The position numbers were made by a program, and so were the translations under genes. From an uncultured Janibacter sp. (lineage in GTDB: Bacteria > Actinomycetota > Actinomycetes > Actinomycetales > Dermatophilaceae), in assembly GCA_946222495.1 (NCBI GenBank), contig CAMICF010000170.1, forward strand, positions 1-6,616: a DNA stretch of 6,616 nt. The letters run 5' to 3'. Position 1 is the first letter of the stretch, and each line of letters opens with the position of its first letter. The notes beneath the pieces are model-generated. The model made no database searches. It was not told the DNA's origin and saw only the letters and a list, made by a program, of their open reading frames with translations. Below, piece by piece: positions 1 to 3,599 of this stretch.

Positions 1-1444
1 GCACGGACTGGTCCGTGACGTCCTCGGTCTGCGCGACCCGCTGGCGCGGGATGAGGAGGCAGACGAGAGCACCGGCCAGCGCGGCACCCGCGCCGACGAC
101 GAAGCAGATCCGGAAGGCGGACTCGTCGGGGATGACATGCCCGCCCAGGGTGATCGTGCGGCTCGTGAGGATCGCCGCCATGACCGCGCCCGCGATCGTC
201 GTGCCGACGGAGCGCATGAGGCCGTTGAGGCCGACGCTCGACCCGGCCTCGTCCTCGGGGACGTTGTCGAGGATGAGGGTCGGCATCGCGGCGTAGCCGA
301 TGCCGACGCCGGCGCTCGCGACGAGGCTGGCGACCATGAGCTGCCACGGGGCGTTCATGAGGCCGGTGGCCACGAGGTAGCCGCCGCTAAGGACGAGGGC
401 GCCGATGGCGAGGGTGAACTTCGCGCCGATCCCGGTGATGAGGCGGCTGGACACGGGGGCGAAGACCATCATCATCAGACCGCCGGGAGCCATCCACAGG
501 CCGGCCTCGAGGACCGACTGACCGAGGCCGTACCCGGTGATCTTGGGCATCTCGAGCAGCTGCGGCACGACGATCATCTGGGCCATCATCCCGAAGCCGA
601 TGAGCAGCGCCGCGACGTTCGTCATGAGCACGGGGCGGCGCGCGGAGGTGCGCAGGTCGACGATGGGGTCGTCGTGGCGCAGCTGGTACCAGCCCCAGAC
701 GAGGAGCACCACGGCTCCACCGACCATGCTGCCCACGGTCCGCCCGGCGTCCCAGCCCCACTCTGAGCCCTTGCTCACGCCGATGAGGACGGCGGAGAGG
801 CCGATGGCGAGACCGATGATGCCCGGGACGTCGATGTGGGCGGGGTGCGCGTCGTGCACGTCGGGGACGACGACCGTGGTCGTCACGAGGACGACGGCGG
901 CGAGCGCGGAGGAGAACCAGAAGAGACCGTGCCAGGAGAAGTCCTGGGCGATCCACGCGGCGAGCGGCAGGCCGATGGCCCCGCCGACGCCCATGGTGGC
1001 GCTCACCGCGGCGACCGCGCCGGCCTTCTTCTCCTTGGGGGCGATCTCGCGGACCATGCTGATGGCCACCGGGATGTAGCCCATCGCCATGCCCTGCATG
1101 ACGCGACCGACGAGGAAGGGGGCGAGCCCGCTGGCGAGCGCCGCCACCAGGGAGCCGAGGACGAGGAGCGCCGCGGAGGCGACCATGACCTTCTTCTTGC
1201 CGTAGAGGTCGGCCAGTCGCCCGGTGACCGGCATGGTCACCGCCGCGGCGAGGAGGGTCGCGGTCACGGCCCAGGACGCGCTGCTGGCCCCGGTGTCGAG
1301 CAGCTTGGGCAGGTCGGTCTGGATCGGGATGACGAGCGACTGCATGAGCGCACCGCTCAGGCTGCCGAGGCAGAGGGTGGCGATGACGGCTACGGGCGAG
1401 AACCGCTGCTCGGGCGCGGCGGCCTGTGGTGAGGGGGAGGTCAA
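1..1444 (-). CDS. MFS transporter, 14-helix drug:H+ antiporter (DHA2-like), 3' end cut by window
   Basis: The minus strand is open from a TTG at 1442-1444 to the window edge, giving 481 residues with no stop in view. About fourteen hydrophobic segments can be counted (near residues 17-37, 56-76, 86-106, 110-132, 143-165, 172-193, 206-224, 239-252, 274-297, 312-331, 342-361, 368-388, 408-427 and 445-465), as in the DHA2 (EmrB/QacA) group. MFS motif A is present between helices 2 and 3 (GRLADLYGKKK, residues 75-85). The helix-5 antiporter motif C appears in the variant form GVGGAIGLPLAA (152-163). After helix 14 only a polar tail is seen, so little of the protein is missing. TTG is chosen because AAAGGA lies 8 bases upstream and no ATG or GTG is well placed; the next in-frame ATG (residue 34) would delete helix 1. 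The protein should export a small molecule across the plasma membrane using the proton gradient; the substrate is unknown. It is divergent from a MarR regulator that probably controls it. Family assignment is firm; drug export is inferred. Confidence 0.88.
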   Translation of the reverse strand, partial: MTSPSPQAAAPEQRFSPVAVIATLCLGSLSGALMQSLVIPIQTDLPKLLDTGASSASWAVTATLLAAAVTMPVTGRLADLYGKKKVMVASAALLVLGSLVAALASGLAPFLVGRVMQGMAMGYIPVAISMVREIAPKEKKAGAVAAVSATMGVGGAIGLPLAAWIAQDFSWHGLFWFSSALAAVVLVTTTVVVPDVHDAHPAHIDVPGIIGLAIGLSAVLIGVSKGSEWGWDAGRTVGSMVGGAVVLLVWGWYQLRHDDPIVDLRTSARRPVLMTNVAALLIGFGMMAQMIVVPQLLEMPKITGYGLGQSVLEAGLWMAPGGLMMMVFAPVSSRLITGIGAKFTLAIGALVLSGGYLVATGLMNAPWQLMVASLVASAGVGIGYAAMPTLILDNVPEDEAGSSVGLNGLMRSVGTTIAGAVMAAILTSRTITLGGHVIPDESAFRICFVVGAGAALAGALVCLLIPRQRVAQTEDVTDQSV

Positions 1445-1470
1445 GAGTGGAGTCCTTTCCCCGACTGGGA

Positions 1471-1485
1471 TGTGTACGTTACATA
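1471..1485. promoter_or_regulatory. Candidate MarR operator, site 1
   Basis: The sequence TGTGTA-CGT-TACATA is a 15-bp palindrome with one mismatched pair between its 6-base arms. It repeats the design of site 2, with arms of the same length and the same 3-base centre. It covers a possible -10 for the leftward transporter gene (TATGTA, minus strand 1485-1480) and a possible -35 for the rightward regulator gene (GTTACA, 1478-1483). MarR dimers usually bind palindromes of this size in the divergent intergenic region next to their own gene. Binding here is inferred, not shown. Confidence 0.6.
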
Positions 1486-1495
1486 AGTGCTTCCG

Positions 1496-1510
1496 TGTGT
1501 ACTCTACACA
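1496..1510. promoter_or_regulatory. Candidate MarR operator, site 2
   Basis: The sequence TGTGTA-CTC-TACACA is a perfect palindrome with 6-base arms around a 3-base centre. Its centre is 25 bp from that of site 1, so two dimers could bind side by side. It covers a possible -10 for the regulator gene (TACTCT, 1500-1505, 16 bases after the -35-like GTTACA) and a weak -35 for the transporter (TGTAGA, minus strand 1508-1503, 17 bases before TATGTA). Occupancy would therefore block both directions. The promoter hexamers are only partial consensus matches. Confidence 0.65.
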
Positions 1511-1541
1511 TCGTTGCCACACCAACGAAAGGCGTCTGCTC

Positions 1542-1988
1542 ATGACCTCCCTCACGCCCGACGAGGGGCCGGCCTGGGCGGCCATCCGCATCGCGTCGCG
1601 CTGGAGCACCGTCCGTCGAGGCCTCGAGGCGGGGCAGCAGCTCAGGGTCGCGGAGGGCCGGCTGCTCTGGCTGCTGCGCGACGGCGAGGCCCGCACCCTG
1701 CGCCAGATCGCGGACGACCTCGACCTGGAGCAGTCGACGGTCAACCGCCAGGTCCACGCCGCCCTCGACTCGGGCGTCGTCCGTCGGTTCCGCGACGAGG
1801 GCTCGCCCACCTACCTCGTGGAGATGAGCGACGCCGGCAGACAGCGCTTCGGTGACGACCTGACGCGCCTCATGGCCGTCTACGGTCACGCGGTCGCCGC
1901 CGTCCCCGAGGCCGAGCAGGAGGCCTTCCTCGAGCACCTCTCGGCCTTCGTCGAGGCACTCGCCGACACGACGACCGACGAGTCCTGA
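1542..1988 (+). CDS. MarR-family winged-helix transcriptional regulator
   Basis: The product is 148 residues, a usual length for MarR proteins. ATG at 1542 is chosen over longer in-frame starts because it has a GAAAGG-type ribosome site 9 bases upstream, and because upstream starts would run through the operator region and into the divergent transporter gene. Residues 8-45 form the N-terminal dimerisation and linking helices. The helix-turn-helix is at about 51-80 (RTLRQIADDLDLEQSTVNRQ and the following helix ending LDSGVV). The wing is at 81-95 and a long C-terminal dimerisation helix at about 103-143. The wing lacks the usual D-x-R pattern and reads RRFRDEGSPTYLVEMS. MarR proteins are cytoplasmic dimers that leave DNA when they bind a small, often phenolic, ligand. 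The divergent MFS pump and the two palindromes between the genes suggest local repression of both. The ligand cannot be told from sequence. Confidence 0.88.
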   Translation: MTSLTPDEGPAWAAIRIASRWSTVRRGLEAGQQLRVAEGRLLWLLRDGEARTLRQIADDLDLEQSTVNRQVHAALDSGVVRRFRDEGSPTYLVEMSDAGRQRFGDDLTRLMAVYGHAVAAVPEAEQEAFLEHLSAFVEALADTTTDES

Positions 1989-1995
1989 GCCGACG

Positions 1996-2016
1996 GGTCC
2001 GGACGACGGCCGGTCC
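1996..2016. terminator. Weak hairpin between convergent genes
   Basis: GGTCCGG (1996-2002) and CCGGTCC (2010-2016) can pair over seven positions with one T-T mismatch around a 7-base loop. It lies in the 58-base gap between the stop codons of the regulator and of the convergent secreted protein, where a two-way terminator would be expected. There is no T-run on either side, so this is only a weak candidate. Confidence 0.25.
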
Positions 2017-2046
2017 ATCAGCGACCTGCCCGAGAGGCGACGCTCC

Positions 2047-2547
2047 TCACCCGCGGAAGGTCAGCAGGACGTTGCCCGTGCTGTCGTGGACGTGTCCGGG
2101 CCAGTGGGTGTTGCTCCAGGACCGCAGGTGCTCGCCCGTGTCCTCGTCCATGACGAGGACGTAGGGGCCCAGCCCCTGCATCTGCTCCGCCGTGCACCCG
2201 GTGGCGAAGGACGCCGTGCGACCCGCGGGGATGTGGGCCAACGTGTCCGGGGGGTCGGCCATGGCGGCCACCCGTTGGAGGAGCAGGGACTTCTCGTGCG
2301 CCCCGTCGTACTCCGCCAGCGGCTCCTGGTCGTCACGGAGCAGGACTCCGGGGTGGAGGTCCTCGTCGGTCATGACCCAGATGTCGATGCCTTCGTCGGA
2401 GTCGTTGTGCATCGCCACCTCGCAGGTCGGCGCGGCCCAGAAGATGCCGCCCCCTTCCCTGGTGGCGGCTGGCGCTGCGCTGGCGGTCGTGGCGATGAGT
2501 CCCAGGACTGCTGTCCCTGCGAGAGCGTGCTTCACGGCGGCATACAT
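2047..2547 (-). CDS. Secreted protein of unknown function
   Basis: I do not recognise this family. The product is 166 residues from ATG at 2545-2547, which has AGGGGGAA about 6 bases upstream. The frame stays open upstream to 2637, but the extra 30 residues are glycine-rich and would bury the signal peptide. A GTG at 2584-2586 has only a distant ribosome site. Residues 1-24 form a classic Sec signal: K6/H7, a hydrophobic core at about 8-19, and an A-S-A cleavage motif at 22-24. There is no lipobox cysteine, LPXTG or second membrane segment, so the mature protein of about 142 residues should be released or loosely wall-associated. It has exactly two cysteines (C42 and C118), which could form a disulfide, and it is acidic around residues 49-85. 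Alternating hydrophobic stretches such as YVLVMDEDTG and NVLLTF suggest a beta-rich fold. It is divergent from no gene and convergent with marR, and probably transcribed alone. Confidence 0.75.
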   Translation of the reverse strand: MYAAVKHALAGTAVLGLIATTASAAPAATREGGGIFWAAPTCEVAMHNDSDEGIDIWVMTDEDLHPGVLLRDDQEPLAEYDGAHEKSLLLQRVAAMADPPDTLAHIPAGRTASFATGCTAEQMQGLGPYVLVMDEDTGEHLRSWSNTHWPGHVHDSTGNVLLTFRG

Positions 2548-2575
2548 GGCGGTTCCCCCTGCCTCACCCCCGAAG

Positions 2576-2590
2576 CCCCGTGCCACGGGG
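2576..2590. repeat. 15-base palindrome in the leader of the secreted-protein gene
   Basis: CCCCGTG-C-CACGGGG is a perfect palindrome around one central base. It lies 28 bases upstream of the secreted-protein start. It could be a DNA-binding site, or a 5-bp RNA hairpin with a 5-base loop just ahead of the ribosome site. Nothing else in the window repeats it, and chance is possible in DNA of this composition. Confidence 0.3.
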
Positions 2591-2639
2591 TTCGTCGAGT
2601 CTCCTCCCGCGCCATGGCCACGTCCACCCCCGCACACGA

Positions 2640-2680
2640 CGAAGGGGGCCGGTCCGCGTCAGGCGGACCGGCCCCCTTCG
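2640..2680 (-). terminator. Strong hairpin closing the tRNA-Ala transcript
   Basis: Positions 2640-2657 pair perfectly with 2663-2680 (18 bp, nearly all G/C) around a 5-base loop. On the minus strand the hairpin begins 8 bases after the tRNA-Ala body, the expected place for the end of the tRNA unit. There is no U-tract after it, as is common for hairpin terminators in high-GC actinobacteria. It also lies upstream of the secreted-protein gene in the same direction, and so would insulate that gene from tRNA transcription. Confidence 0.75.
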
Positions 2681-2688
2681 ACTCTCGG

Positions 2689-2761
2689 TGGAGGCGATCG
2701 GACTCGAACCGACAACCCTCTGCTTGCAAAGCAGATGCGCTACCAATTGCGCCACGCCCCC
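2689..2761 (-). tRNA. tRNA-Ala (anticodon TGC)
   Basis: A 73-base cloverleaf reads on the minus strand. The acceptor stem GGGGGCG pairs with CGCCTCC, with one G-U pair. The anticodon stem TCTGC/GCAGA encloses TTTGCAA with TGC at 2726-2728. The T arm has the GGTTCGAGTCC pattern. The discriminator base is A (2689), followed by C-C-G, so the terminal CCA is not fully encoded and the last A must be made by processing and the CCA-adding enzyme. The gene follows the small DLW-39-like ORF by 13 bases and is the last member of the tRNA unit. Confidence 0.97.
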
Positions 2762-2774
2762 GAGGGCAGGTGGA

Positions 2775-2957
2775 TCAGGTGGGACGGTCGGTCGCGGCCG
2801 CCCACGCTCCACCGGTGGTACCGGCGGAGGGCTTCGGGGTGTTTCCCATGCGACTGGTCGCGGCGTGCAGGTCCTTCTCGGACCGCTGCTGCTCGACCTT
2901 GCGCTTGGCATACGCCGCGCCGACCGCGGCTGCGGCGACTACGAGGACCTTCTTCAC
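2775..2957 (-). CDS. DLW-39 family small membrane-anchored protein
   Basis: The product is 60 residues, starting at GTG (2955-2957) with GAGGAGAA a few bases upstream. It begins MKKVLVVAAAAVGAAYA, one short hydrophobic segment (residues 4-17), followed by a basic and polar stretch (KRKVEQQRSEKDLH, 18-31) and a low-complexity Gly/Ala/Thr tail. This matches the small actinobacterial DLW-39 proteins: a membrane anchor followed by a Q/R/E-rich helix and a D-L-W motif. Here the motif reads D-L-H (29-31). No function is established for the family as far as I know. The gene fills the spacer between tRNA-Ile and tRNA-Ala, 19 bases after one and 13 before the other, so it must be carried on the tRNA precursor and either translated from it or lost during processing. 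The location and ribosome site support a real gene. Confidence 0.8.
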   Translation of the reverse strand: MKKVLVVAAAAVGAAYAKRKVEQQRSEKDLHAATSRMGNTPKPSAGTTGGAWAAATDRPT

Positions 2958-2976
2958 GAGTTCTCCTCACCGTCTC

Positions 2977-3054
2977 TGGTGGGCCTACCTGGACTTGAAC
3001 CAGGGACCTCTTCCTTATCAGGGAAGCGCTCTAACCGAGCTGAGCTATAGGCCC
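2977..3054 (-). tRNA. tRNA-Ile (anticodon GAT)
   Basis: The acceptor stem GGGCCTA (3054-3048) pairs perfectly with TAGGCCC (2987-2981). The anticodon stem CTTCC/GGAAG encloses CTGATAA, with GAT at 3017-3019. The T arm contains GGTTCAAGTCC. The discriminator A (2980) is followed by CCA (2979-2977) in the DNA, unlike the neighbouring tRNA-Ala. The tRNA follows the DUF3566 gene after a hairpin and leads the unit tRNA-Ile, DLW-39-like ORF, tRNA-Ala. In many other bacteria this tRNA pair sits in the rRNA spacer; in Actinobacteria it is known downstream of gyrA. Confidence 0.97.
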
Positions 3055-3078
3055 GTGCGCACCGCAGTGCGACGCCTG

Positions 3079-3108
3079 AGATTACCCCACGCCGACCGCC
3101 GAGACCAA
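3079..3108 (-). promoter_or_regulatory. Possible promoter of the tRNA-Ile/tRNA-Ala unit
   Basis: On the minus strand, TTGGTC (3108-3103) and TAATCT (3084-3079) are separated by 18 bases. This would start transcription near 3072, about 17 bases before the tRNA. TAATCT stands out in an otherwise very GC-rich gap. The spacer is formed by one arm of the hairpin that follows DUF3566, so terminator and promoter would share bases. The -35 match is weak, and the tRNAs could instead be read through from gyrA. Confidence 0.4.
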
Positions 3109-3124
3109 AACGGCGGTCGGCGTG
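3088..3124 (-). terminator. Hairpin after the DUF3566 gene
   Basis: Positions 3088-3101 and 3111-3124 are perfect 14-base inverted repeats (arms CACGCCGACCGCCG and its complement) around a 9-base loop, AGACCAAAA on the plus strand. The hairpin begins 4 bases after the DUF3566 stop on the minus strand and has no U-run. It probably ends or attenuates the gyrB-gyrA-DUF3566 message before the tRNA unit. Confidence 0.65.
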
Positions 3125-3128
3125 CGGA

Positions 3129-3599
3129 TCAGTCGTCCGTCAGGGTCATGTGGACGCCGCCGACGAGGCTGGCGACCACGTTGTAGAGGAAGGCGCCGAG
3201 GGTCGCGATCGCGGTCATGAGGAAGACGTCGAAGACGGCCACGACGATCGCCAGGGCCATGACCCGACCGAAGCCGATGAAGTCCATGATGTCGAAGTCC
3301 TGGCCGGACCCGTCACCGATGATCTGCCCCGCGAGCTCGTTGACGGCGTCGAAGACACCCATCGCCGAGAACAGGGCCCACATGACGCCCGTCATGACGA
3401 CGAGGGCGATCCCGAGGGCCACCGAGACGAGGAAGCCGACCTTCATCACGGAGAAGGGGTCCACGCGGGACACCATGAGCTTGACCCGACGACCACCGCG
3501 GGGCGCTGGCCTCGGGGTGGGGGAGCCCCCCTGGGGCCGGCGCGCTGCGGTTGCCGGGCCGGACGACGAACGCATCGTCGTCGTTTCTGACGTGCTCAC
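3129..3599 (-). CDS. DUF3566 family membrane protein
   Basis: The product is 156 residues, starting at GTG (3597-3599). It is the actinobacterial DUF3566 protein found directly after gyrA, equivalent by position and type to Mycobacterium tuberculosis Rv0007. Residues 1-38 are a polar Ser/Thr/Pro/Arg-rich tail, probably cytoplasmic. The family signature VSRVDPFSVMKVGFL (residues 43-57) leads into transmembrane segment 1 (about 53-78). Then comes a soluble loop with FDAVNELAGQIIGDGSG (83-99), and transmembrane segment 2 at about 113-136, with further hydrophobic residues to 148. The precise function is unknown. The gene overlaps the gyrA stop by four bases and its GGAGGT ribosome site lies inside gyrA, so the two are co-transcribed and probably translationally coupled. 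An ATG at residue 9 is a less likely start because it is farther from that ribosome site. Confidence 0.9.
   Translation of the reverse strand: MSTSETTTMRSSSGPATAARRPQGGSPTPRPAPRGGRRVKLMVSRVDPFSVMKVGFLVSVALGIALVVMTGVMWALFSAMGVFDAVNELAGQIIGDGSGQDFDIMDFIGFGRVMALAIVVAVFDVFLMTAIATLGAFLYNVVASLVGGVHMTLTDD

Noticed and set aside
137..1432. Several open frames on the plus strand and a minus-strand frame at 387-956 within the first 1.4 kb
   Set aside because: They are rich in H, R, D, G and A with no recognisable domain and overlap the continuous 14-helix transporter frame. They are composition shadows of that gene.
2548..2637. Thirty-residue upstream extension of the secreted protein
   Set aside because: It is glycine-rich, would hide the signal peptide, and has no ribosome site for its first codon.
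3055..3075. Small inverted repeat CGCAC-N4-GTGCG upstream of tRNA-Ile
   Set aside because: The stem is only 5 bp in GC-rich DNA and is expected by chance; it may still lie in the tRNA leader.
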